Assembly: GCA_033297205.1 (NCBI GenBank)
Contig: MU859161.1
Location: 60,710 to 124,709, forward strand
DNA length: 64,000 bases
Direction: 5' to 3'
DNA from: Pseudoneurospora amorphoporcata
Lineage: Eukaryota > Ascomycota > Sordariomycetes > Sordariales > Sordariaceae
Within the stretch, counting starts at the first letter, position 1, and the number at the start of each line of letters is the position of its first letter. The notes below the pieces were generated by a model. The model ran no database searches. It was not told the DNA's origin and worked only from the letters and a program-made list of their open reading frames with translations. Positions 45,990 through 56,840 of the stretch are shown here, piece by piece. The position numbers and the translations under genes were made by a program.

Positions 45990-47661
45990 CTATCGCTCCT
46001 CCCCAGCTCTCGTCTTTACTGTCACGGGTAAGCCGCCCTCCATGGGCAGCGTCAAACTAGTCTTGCTTGTCCTCTCCTCGTTGCTAGTAGGGACGAAGTC
46101 AAACAGGCAGGCCATGGTCGGGATAACCTGTGCAGCAATGGCTTCCGCCATCTTCCTTCCTAGACAGGTTCTCGGTCCGCCGTAAAAGACTGGAAATTCG
46201 GACGGGCTCCTTGATATCAGTTTGTTATTTTCGTCCAGAAATCGTTCTGGTTTGAACTCGTCGGCGTCTTCACCCCACGTGAGCTTTGATCGCTGCATTG
46301 CCCACAGACACCATACCAAGATCGAGCTCTCGGGAAGAAAGGTGCCGTCGGGGAGCGTTACGTCTTCGTTGCACTGTCTGATCTCGAAGGGGATAGGCGG
46401 ATAGATACGAAGGACCTCGTAGAACACCGCCATGCTGTAGGGCATGGTGACGGGGTTGAAAAGCGAGGAGTCGAATTGGTCTCGGGCGAGCGCAACGTCC
46501 TTTTCTTTCAGCAGTTGCGCGGCTTCCTTGCGGATCTTGGAAACGACTCTGGGATGTCTCATCAAGAGATAGAATGTCCACGTCAAGGCTTGACCGGTCG
46601 TGTCTCTGCCTGCAGAAAGATAGGTCAAAGCGGCATCGGCTACCATTTGCTCGTCCTGGATGGCATCGAGGAGAGACTGGATAAGACTGCCTGATATCTG
46701 GTCAAGCTTTTTCTCTTCCTCCCCGAATCCCTTTTCGTGAGAGTTTTGGCTTTGGCGGTCTTGTACGGCCTCGGTGACGATACGCCTACCAAAGTCCTTC
46801 ACCACGGCAATGGACTTTCGAAGTTTTGTACCCAGGAATATCTCGGTCACAAACCACAGAGGATTCTGGAATCGTTCGGCAGTGCCGCCTGAGGCGTGGT
46901 CAAATGATACGGTAAACTCGTCGTCCGCATGCATTTTCATCTGGACATATGTTAGTCTTGATAGGCTTTCTCCTCACAAAACGTGCCCGAACACTCACAT
47001 TGTACGCCATCTTGCCCATCAGTTTGGTGGTAATTTCATGGAAGACGTGTTGTAGGTCGACGACCACGGTGCCATTGGCGCTTGACCTAAGTTGGGCGAT
47101 GCTTTCGGAGAGATACTGGGGAAGCGCGACATCTGTGAGGACTCGCAAGTTGGCGGTGTTGAGAAAGCTTAAACCTGCTTTCCTCTGGGTTTTCCAAAAG
47201 TCGCCTTCGGCGTTGATGATGCCGTTGCCAAAGAGATCCCACGTTCGGCCCTTGACGAAATTGCCCTTGGTGAAGACCCCTTCATTCTTGAAAACGTAGT
47301 CCAAGTTGCGAGGGTCATGAATAAGCACTCCAGGAGGTAGGGTGGGGACAGAGAGAGCAACAGTCTCGTAACCAAACTTGCGCTGGCAGGCGTCGAACCA
47401 ACTGAAGAGTTTCCATCTGGACTGAAGGAACTGGAGACCGTTTCCCACAAGAGGTAAGGTGTTGGGCGGTATCCTACATGTTAACGCCGTTTAGCTTGGT
47501 AAAGTGGAGCAGGGAACAGTCATGATTAGTCGGGCTACTTACTTTAGACGCTCTCCATTCCTCTTGATGGTGTTCCAATGGCCAAGGACGAAGGCGCGTA
47601 TTAAGAAGGCCACGAGGGCGATAGCAAGGGCATAGTGCGCCTCCTCATGAATGATCCCCAT
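45990..47661 (-). CDS. Cytochrome P450 (CYP52-clan-like)
   Basis: Three minus-strand exons (47661-47543, 47473-46999, 46940-45990) give 514 residues. The N-terminus (HYALAIALVAFLIRAFVL) is a membrane anchor, followed by the proline hinge KIPPNTLPLVGNG. Further marks are the C-helix DFWKTQRKAGLSF, the I-helix AGRDTTGQALTW, the ExxR of the K-helix (EVLRIYPP), PERFLDE, and the haem loop FYGGPRTCLG with Cys457 as the iron ligand. All key residues are present, so the enzyme should be active, using an ER P450 reductase. The GNGIINAEGDFWKTQRK pattern resembles the CYP52/CYP539 side of the family (fatty-acid or alkane hydroxylases), but the subfamily and substrate cannot be fixed here. It is not embedded in a recognisable metabolite cluster. 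Confidence 0.93.
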
Positions 47662-48999
47662 GGTAGGATTTTATTAAGTATGGTGGTGATGTCGTAGCAA
47701 GGATGGGTTCACAGGGCTCTTCCTGAGAATAGGCCAGGTGGATGATCGGACTGCGACTTGTCAAGGAACGTGACAGCGTGTTGCCGTATGAATGGTCGAA
47801 CCCGTTCATGTACGAATGACGAGTTCTAGAGGGTTGAAGGGGGTTGATACATGGCCGCAGAAGTAACTAAATCTTGTTTCTCTCGTTCGTTGTGGAAAAG
47901 GAACTTGGGAAGCAGCGAAGGGAGGTCGGGGGTTTCATCCATGACGGAAACACAATCAGGCCGCGGCGTAACCAACCTACAAGAGTCGTAAGATCAAGAA
48001 AAATCCCAACTGTGAACCCTTGCAGGCGATTGCAGTGTCCCGAAAACAATTCAATGCATTCATACATCCCAGCTGAAGCTTCGATAGCGGCTTGCCCCGC
48101 AGTCGCATCGGCTAGGAAGACAGTGTTTGGCGGTTGGCGATAGTGGGTGTTATTGAGATAACTGAAGTGAGTGTTGGTTATGTGGATACCTGTTAGAGTT
48201 TTCTCTGAGCACAATCCTACCATGTCTACAAACCACACCTTCCTTAAAGTACCCGTCTCTCAGAGCTTTACATGCCCACATAAGGGAGAACACCATCACT
48301 TCTGACATTCAAGAAAAAGTGACCACCTGGTTTCAGATACCTGACATTGCGACCAAAATATTTGTCACTGCGCAAACCTCCAAGCTACATACTTGGTTGT
48401 AACGCAAGCTACAAATCGCAGTGCGCTAACGGAGATGGGGAAAGATGCGCTGTCCATTTACCCAGACTGAATTGGTACCTGCGCATGCGGGTAGAGAGAC
48501 GGGGGTGTCCTATCCACACCAAGGAATTGAGTTGGATAAATAAGTTCGCTGGAGATCATTGACATCATCAGCTCGGTCGCCCTTTCACATGCGCTGGACT
48601 GGCACGAACGCGACAAAGCTGCAGTGCCAAAGTTTCGGAAATAACCCGCAAAAGTACTAGGAGCTTCACGCGTTGCCTTCAATCCCACTTGAATCTTTTT
48701 TGCGGGTTTATACGGCATCCATTGCACTGGAAGGAAGCTGAGGTGCAGAGCTCTTTGCAGAGCTCCCGTTGATGTGGAGACAGCTATCCGCGGCCGCTTC
48801 TCGTGCCGTCATCTGCATTGACGTGCTTCAAGTTGGGCTCATGCTCTACCACCCATATCGATAAACCCCCTCAGGAAATTGCAAAATTGGTATCTAGCCG
48901 TTGCCATTCTTCTTCTCCTTGTCATTTGGGAGACCAATCTCACCCTATAGAACAAAACCTTTACTTCAGCTGTTTAGGAAGACACAAGACACCATCTTG
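47662..48999. promoter_or_regulatory. Divergent upstream region, P450 and methyltransferase-like genes
   Basis: 1.34 kb between divergent start codons at 47661 and 49000. No gene is supported in it; frames near 47867-48238 and 48458-48727 lack motifs. Confidence 0.35.
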
Positions 49000-50028
49000 A
49001 TGGCGCCTCTACTCCCCCGTATGCATCTGTTTGAGATCGACGACCAGCCGTGGTAAGTTCCCTTGAGTACGGTTGAAGAGCGTGGCGACAACTGACAATC
49101 TTTGCCCGCCATCAAGGTTCCCCCCGTGGTTTCGATCAAAAGTCCAAGCAGCTCTGACATTAGCTTGGACAACACACGTAAACATATCCCTCTTCTCGAT
49201 TCCATTATAGCACTGTAACTGACACATGGTCCATTCTCGCTCCAGATCCCCTTCCTCCAAGCCCGATCCCCAGCCCAAACAGTCGCCAACCTCCTCTCCG
49301 ACACCCTCGGCCAAGCCGTCTTCGACCACGTCTTCATCGACTTCTGCGCCGGCGGCGGCGGTCCCACGCCCTCGATCGAGCGCCATCTAAACGCCTCCCT
49401 CCCGCCCTCCTCTCAACAAAACGAAAAAGAAGGGGTCCAGTTCGTCCTCACGGACCTCCACCCGCACGTTCCCGACTGGGAAAAAGCCGCGGCCGAAAGC
49501 TCCCGCCTCAGCTACGTCTCCGACCCTGTCGACGCCGCCAACGCGCCCGCCGACCTGGTCGGGCAATACAAGGACAAAGGCAAGAAGGTGTTTCGCCTCT
49601 TCAACCTAGCCTTCCACCACTTTGACGACCCGCTGGCGCGAGACATCCTCAAGAACACGGTCGAGACCAGCGACGGGTTCGGCATCTTTGAGCTGCAGGA
49701 CCGTACGCTTCCCGGTCTTTTGCCACCCATCCTTTTTGGTATTGGCACCCTGCTGCTCGCGCCATACTACGCCCTCTGCGTCTGGCACTCGCCCTGGACG
49801 CTCGTCTTCACCTACCTCATCCCGGTGCTCCCCTTCGTTTTGGTCGGCGACGGCATCGTCAGCGCCCTGCGCACGCGCACCCCCGAGGAGGTAGCGCATC
49901 TTCTGCGCACCTGTGGCGCCGAGGGCGGCCCCGCCGAGATCGAGAAATGGGAGCTCAAGAGCGGAAATAAATCTTTCATGTGGCCCCTTGGGAAAGTCAA
50001 CTGGATTATTGCTACGCGGAAGAGGTAG
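49000..50028 (+). CDS. Methyltransferase-like protein with two membrane segments
   Basis: Three exons (49000-49052, 49117-49177, 49246-50028) give 298 residues, starting MAPLLPRMHLFEIDDQPWFP. The splice joins rebuild the continuous block DQPWFPPWFRSKVQAALTLA and TTHIPFLQAR. A glycine-rich motif, VFIDFCAGGGGPTPSIE (residues about 67-83), with LTDLHPH further on, looks like an S-adenosylmethionine-binding Rossmann start. FNLAFHHFDDPLARDIL resembles the class I motif near the active site. Residues about 196-218 and 224-245 are hydrophobic enough to span the membrane, which is odd for a soluble methyltransferase. The layout matches a fungal family of unknown function that I recognise only by pattern. 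It stands head-to-head with the P450 gene. Confidence 0.85.
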
Positions 50029-53000
50029 GACCCGCCGACGATGTCACGTGGTTGGTGTAAAAGTACACGCCCCTTGTCATTCAGGTACCTACCTGGCACG
50101 GATCTGGACCAGTACGAGCAAAAGCTTCGTGGCTCTGTTTTGCCAACTTGAGGGCCAGAGATCATCGCCAGCCACCTGACCTACAGCACGGGTTTTACTT
50201 GCCCATATGGTTTCACCATAGTGACATTGAGAAGATCCCAGGGCTTTTGCGTCGATAGGTAACCTCGAGTAAGAGTCACCGTGTATTGAACTGTATGTAT
50301 ATAAGACTACAGAAAAGGTAGTTACTAAGACGGCAGGGTTGTTGATGCCAAAATGGATAGTGCCGGGAGTGGTCAAGCAAGGAGCGTGGAGGTCTATGAT
50401 TACACTCAAGTACATAAAGAACAAGTGTAAGGCTTAATATATGTTTCTTCATAGCGATCAACTAATTACTTTGGTAGGGTGGTCACTTGCTATATCATAA
50501 TGATCTACGGGAGGTGATGTATATCCCCGAATCACTCAACCATAAGATGACTGGCGCCCTTAAATTCCAGCCGGTAATACTGTCACAACCATGTACCCTC
50601 CATGTCGAACCTCACTTGGGTTGTAAAAACGTAAGGTTGTTTGCTTGAGGAAGTTCCATTACTTCAAGTTGCTAAGCATGCTACCAACCCCTATGCTCTC
50701 ATGAGGGAATGAACCTTCTCCATGTCCATTTAGAATGAGACTAGTGGAATGAATGTCATTTTTACCTTTTTCATGTGGAATATCCGACAAAGGAATGTAT
50801 ATACAGTTCAGTGCAAGAAGCTACGTGGGTATTTGTGGTCACGAACGAAGCTAACACAAAGTCCACTCATCCAGTACTATTCCAGAGATGGTCAGTTGTC
50901 ATGACAGCTCACACAAGGAGAAGAAAGTGTTTATTTTTATGCTTTTTCTCAAAAATAAAATAAAAGATAAACCGACCAGACCAGACGGTTTGCCACTACC
51001 AAGAGCCTCACCTCACTCTCCTGACATAACCTAACCCATGCCGAGACCGTTGGGCTTGCCCCTGGATCCCACCACCTGGGCGGGTATATGTAGCCAACCG
51101 GGACAGTTGACGAGAAAGCTTGTCTGATTTACGAGAAAGCTTGGACATACCGCTTTTACTCACTCGATTTGTTTTTACTCAAGCCAATCCTGTCACTGGA
51201 TCGAACCCGAGAAACCTTACGACCCGCATCAGCTCACCAGTAGATTGGTCGAAACCAGTTATACCCGGCGCTACACCTGTTTGAGCAAAAACAAATCGAG
51301 TGAGTTAAAGCGGTAACAAGTGAGCGCATGAGTGAGCGAGTGAGTGAGTGAGCAAGCCAGGTGGTTGGTCCCCTTGGTCCAGCTGGAACCGTCCGTTTGG
51401 CTCGGGAATGAATCCGATGGGATGAGTGAGACAGCAGGTGGATAGTGTAGAGCGGTGGCGAGCTTGGTGGTGGTGGAAAGAAGCCGATACGATGAGCGGT
51501 GAGATGAGAGGGGAGTGGGTGGCCACCTTGGCCACCTAGTGTAATGTATGAACGGGAAGCAAGACAGGCAGGTGCTGCTGCCAAGTGGTGTGATAGGTAC
51601 GTCCGTACCACAGAGAGAGCTACCGTACCATGGATGATATGGAGTGGGCGTGAGTGAGAAAGGAAAGCAGTAGACGAAGAGCGAAGATTCCGAGAGAGGA
51701 GTGACAGGATTAATATGTGCTTCATGCGGAGCTACACCGGAGCTGAAAGGAAGATAATGATCCTGTTGATCTCGGAGTTCAGATGAATGAAACTTGAGTG
51801 GTGGTCATCGGTAGAGGTAACTACCGGAAACAGGTTAAACGGAAATATCATCTACACGCTGCGAGTGTCCGGCAGTGTTGATCAGTGTCAATGAGTGAGG
51901 GATGAGTGTCGGAGGATATGAGTACGTATAGTACCATCAAGATCGACAGTGGCCCAGATAACAGCGACTCGGCAGCTTTGCAATGACTGGCGGATAACAT
52001 GCAACATGAACACTGGACTCACACGTTACGTGGAGGGTGGTGACGTGTGTAGGGTACAAGGCCGGGACCCGTGTGCCGGCCCGGAAGCATTGGCAACGTA
52101 TCGAGGTATGTATCTTGCTTGCCGCTTAAAGAGCACCTACACGGGAAAAAGGCGGACTAGCCATAAGAGGGTAGATCCAACGAAGGTGGTCGGAGGCTGG
52201 AGCAGCAGGCCGTCCGTTCTCCAAGCCGTCCAATCCGCTTCCGCAATGTGGAAAACCTGGGGAGGAAGATGGAGCTAGGCAGGTCCCAGTTCATCTTTCT
52301 CTCCCTCCCCAAACCCACGTTTTCTTCCCCTGGCAGGTTGGCACGAGCCAAGTCATCAGGGTGACTGGGATGGACAACATCCAATCCGGGGTGAGTTCGC
52401 CTCTTAGACCAACGACCAACCGTCTTTCCCCCCCAGACGCCCAGAGAAGTTCATGGCTCAGTACCTGAGCTCAGATCATGCGGGTATAGCCGCCGCCGAG
52501 CGAGTTCCCAACCACGGTTGGTTTCGGGATTGAGTTCAAAGACGCACGAGCTTCCACTGGATAGGATATGGATTGTAAGTGGAGGATGGGGGGCCTTGAA
52601 ACGGGAGACCAGCACGAGACGAGATTCCCCTGCAGCTCTTGCTCTCCTCGTGGAAGAAAACGGCCGGCTGGATGTTTGGATACCGATTCGTCGAGAGTCA
52701 AAGCAAATTGAGCTTGCTCGTCCCGTCGAATTCGCTATCAACAACGACGAAGGGAAATCTTGGGCCGGGAGATAGGAGATCAGACACTGGCGCAATGTAA
52801 CTCTCCCGCAGCCTGAAAAGCTTGTAAACGCCTCTCCCGCGATGGTCTTCCGGCAGGAGATTGTCCTGGAGTGGTTACTGGTCAATCGGTGGATTAGAGG
52901 AGATGCAGGCTCTTTGGCTAAGCGAGCCAAAGGGAGTAGTGGTTGAAGTCTGAGACAAATGTGTAGATGTGGTATGAAGGCACGCGACACTAAAATGGCC

Positions 53001-56000
53001 TGTGGTCTTTGAATGAGCTGGAAGCTGCTCACCGAGTATCGTCGAGTGAATCGCGAGTCAAGTCTGGCGGTGTCGTTGTGATGTCGTTGATGTTGAAAGT
53101 GGAGTCACGGGTTTGGAGGTTCAAGTTGGCATCGAACTGTCGGCGGATCTCGGGGGATCGGCAGAAGTGTAGGGGGGGCAGCGACCGGGGCCGAAAAGGT
53201 GCAGCAAAAAGTTAGCCGGCCCAACGGAGCTAACTGGAGACTCTCGGCGGGCTTGCTGATGTCACACGATGGGAAAAACCGGAACAAGGGGAAGGCCGGG
53301 GTCTAGATCTTTTACTGTCGAGGGCAAATGCAAGGCCGATCCCGCCAATCTCCGCCCTCGTCGTCGATTCCGTAACATTCAACTTCCGTTGGTTGCCCTT
53401 TCCCATCTTTGGTGGTGGACTTTTTCTTGGCTGTGTAAGTCGAGAACTTGTGGCATGGTTCACACTTTCGGGACTTTTTTTTCAACAGTTCTTTCCTTTT
53501 ATTACCACATACTTTCTCTTCGCTGCATTGTCTTGACACATTGGCAGCTTGGCGATATTCCCAAAGATTGGGACCAATTGTTTGAATATGATAACCTAAC
53601 AGTCACCCGACGCTGTGATTCAGAAGCCCTTTCTCGTGACCCGCAATGTTTGGAGTTCTGTCGGTCTAGAACCCCAGGTGCTACACAGCTCAGCTTTGTA
53701 TGCATTGGCCTGCAAACCATGCCCAAAATAAACCTCTTTACCGCTTCTCTTTTATTGTCGTGCTGTGTTCTCGTGACCCGATGCCCTTTCAGCCAAGGTA
53801 CCTGGGCCTTGTACTGTACACGATAGTTCCCGAACAAGATTATTCAAGCGTTGATCACATGCCCACCTCGCATCTTCACCGTTTCCATCATGGGCTCCGT
53901 TTTCGACCCCATTGCACTCCATCGCACTCCATGGAAGGACAGCAATTACTTTCTTCCACAAGGGCTCACCATGGTGGCCCAGTTACGTAAAGATTCACGC
54001 GCAATTGCCCAGGCATCGCAAGTCATGTGCTAACACTGCCGAGAGTTCTGCCCGTGTTCTCGAAGCAGGCCTTGGCCAGCCAGGTTTTTGCCCAGAGATC
54101 CATTGGTTTGCGTCAGAGTGCACCACATTCCATCACCATCAACCACGTTGACAGCCAGAGGGGAAATTGCCAAGAGACAATCTCAGTGACACTTTATGAA
54201 CTTTTCGAACATCGGGTCGGGCCCAACGCCACATGAAACTGAGGGTGTGAATGAATGAGCTGAACCCTTGAGAAGCTCGAAATATTGATTGCCCTACATG
54301 CCCAAAGGTTTTGTCGGTTTTGGTGAATGTTTTTTTCCAGGGGTTTCGGGCAATGTCGGAAGGAAAACCAAATCACCAAAACGGTGCCGTCGAGGTTCTT
54401 GTCAACCTATGACGGAATGCCATCGGCAACGACATGTACGAAAGTGGGCTGGCGGTGACATTGGGCGGGGCACGGCTTGGCAAGATTCAGGTACGCATGT
54501 ACCTTTTCAAAGCGATGCAACAGCAGCACGCCGTCTTGATCGAATCTCGACGTCTCCATCTGCGATTTGACCCGATGATACGATTGGGACGAGAGAACCG
54601 ATTGCAACTCCGAAAACTTATCGGAGTATTTCTCTTTGCATATTTGGAGCCGATCTGAAGTAAACCAGGGAGAGACTCTGTTCAGGCGTATCGAGAAATG
54701 AAGACAGGAATGACATGGCGATGGGAGTGGTTCCTATCATAGAAATGGCGGGGTCCCGCACATCTGCTCGGATGGGGACGGTGACTGCCCTACTGTGCAA
54801 AAATCTCCATTCTCCAGTCACAAATACCAGGGTGAAGAAAAAGGGCCACACGGCCACAAAATGCGGGTTGTTGCGGGGTAAAAATTTCGAATCAACTTTT
54901 CAACACCGTCAGGCTTTCCCAAAACCACGGCTTGGCATCGTGAATTCCCCAGAATATGCCAAGCATTGAGATCTTCTGTTGACACAGAGACACACACACG
55001 AATCCGGGAGATTCAGGCTGCCAAGGGCTGGGCATTTCCCAAGCCCCAGGTTTTCTGTTCCAATCGTGTTGCCATCCCGAACGTCTTGGCCTGCGATACC
55101 TTGCCAGTCCCCAATACTTGCATCACAGCAGAGCCGCGAATTGGCGAGCGTTTTGCCCTCCGGATACCGTCATCCCAAAACTCTTCCCTTCTCGGTGTCT
55201 TCCCAATTCCCTACCACTTAATTGGCTCGTCCTTCAATCCTCCGGGGTAAGTATTGCCCCTGATCAAAGAGTCGAACACGAGGGGAGTCGACAGCGTCAA
55301 AACAAGCAGAACCATCACACTGGCAGCTCTCCGTCACAAAATACGGACGAACTTGGGTCAAGCCGGTACGCTCTGACTCAATTCCTTCATTTGGGGCTTG
55401 GGCATCATCGTGCTTGGCTCCATCCCGGGCGCCAAATGCAGGGGAAACAGACGTTTTCACTTCGACTACCTAGGTACGGTGACGGGCTTGAGCCGTAAAT
55501 TACCGTAAAAGCCTTCAAAGAGTGTCATGTGCCCAGCAGAGATCAAAAACAGTGTTAGCCGAATTCATGGCTTCCGTTTCCACTTCAGCTTCTAAAAACG
55601 AGTGCTAAGTTCAGTGTTTGGTACAGTAGGCGCTGCTCTGAATCCCGGTTTGGCAGGCCCAAATCCCCCCCTGTAACCTCCACCGCGGTTACCCTAACCC
55701 CTGGCTCATCCAAGGCGTGGAGTGGTGGTAGCCAGGCCAGTGTTAACGGTGCAGCGACCACTGGCACCGTACACCGGTGCACACAGTACAGTGGCCGTTT
55801 CTCCTTCACCGCGTCTCCTTCCGTTCTCTCGATTTGTACATGCATCCGCCTGCACATGCTGCGTACAATCACGAATCCAAACACCAGCCTGTCAACTGAA
55901 ACCCAAGCACGACATGATGGAAGAATTCTTATTGCTTCCTTCAGAATGGCAGCCATTGCAACACAAAACAGAATGTCTCGGACCGGAGCCAAGATATTGA

Positions 56001-56840
56001 CAAGATGACCGAGTCCCGGGTCAACCACCACCAACTACACTGGAGTTTTGTGCAAGTTAAAAAGACGGAGTGAAGCGGGAGACTCCGTCCCATCATTGAA
56101 ATGCATTTTTGCTTCCAGAGGCCAAAAAAGAGCCAACGACAACAGAAAACAACCTTCAAGGCTGATATCATGCCAACAAGTCACACTTGCACTAATCTCA
56201 AAACGCCAGCACACTCAAGCTTGACCAAATTCAGCAATAACCATCTCAAACCACGCCGGCGCAGCCCCTGATGAAACACCGCCATGCGGTAGTGTCCAGT
56301 TCACAGCAGGGAAATCTAGTTGTGGTTGATTTTGCATCGTCGCGATGATTCCCGAAGTACGGCAGGGGGGGCAGGGGTTGGCGCGGCCTGGCTCCGGAAA
56401 GTCTTCGTGGAAACTGTCTTCAGCCCGAACAGGAAACTCTCTTTCATACCATCGATACCGTCTTGCAACCATCAGCCTCCGTCAGCCTCCGTCCTGCCCC
56501 GTGCTGCCCCGTGCTGCCCGTTCGATCCCACTTACACCCGGTCCTGTTCCGGGGTTGGAGGAGACTTCAAGGCAGAGACGTCACTCTTGATTGGGCACCG
56601 GCTGCCCTTTGGTCTCCACGTCTTTATATTCCATGTCTCCTTCACATCATCTAATCCTCAACCTCAACCCTGTCCAAGTGGATATTTCTCCAGTTTACTT
56701 GTCGTTGTCTCCAGCTGTGCTCCCGCATCCCTGGTCACCGTTCAACCACGAGCCCGTAACCGTTTCCACTTCCGAGTCCGTCCCCTTGGCTTTCCAGTCG
56801 CCCGGCCTTTGCAACCGCCGCATCGAAAACAATAAGTACC
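50029..56840. other. 6.8-kb region without a supportable gene
   Basis: No frame here combines length, start, splice signals and motif. The minus-strand frame 52451-53032 (193 codons) begins at GTG and has no recognised family. Base composition is ordinary, not AT-shifted, so this is not a RIP-damaged block. An inverted-repeat structure lies at 51148-51315. GAGT-type short repeats lie at 51328-51353. The right end (from about 56,450) is C/T-rich and is the probable promoter and leader of the PEPCK gene. Confidence 0.4.
51148..51315. repeat. 168-bp inverted-repeat hairpin, MITE-like
   Basis: The left arm 51148-51183 (starting TACCGCTTTTACTCACTCGA) is matched by the reverse complement of 51281-51315 with two or three differences, over about 35 bp. 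The loop is about 97 bp. Both outer ends finish at a TA, as for Tc1-type insertions. Just upstream, ACGAGAAAGCTTG occurs twice 20 bp apart (about 51111 and 51131). No frame. Confidence 0.6.

Noticed and set aside
45990..50028. A secondary-metabolite cluster around the P450
   Set aside because: Only a P450 and a methyltransferase-like gene; no polyketide synthase, peptide synthetase, terpene cyclase or cluster regulator in the window.
52451..53032. 193-codon minus-strand frame with a basic, Ser-rich translation
   Set aside because: Starts with GTG, has no family motif and no conserved splice neighbours. The FSSTRRARAAG segment looks like a mitochondrial presequence but nothing follows that supports a protein.
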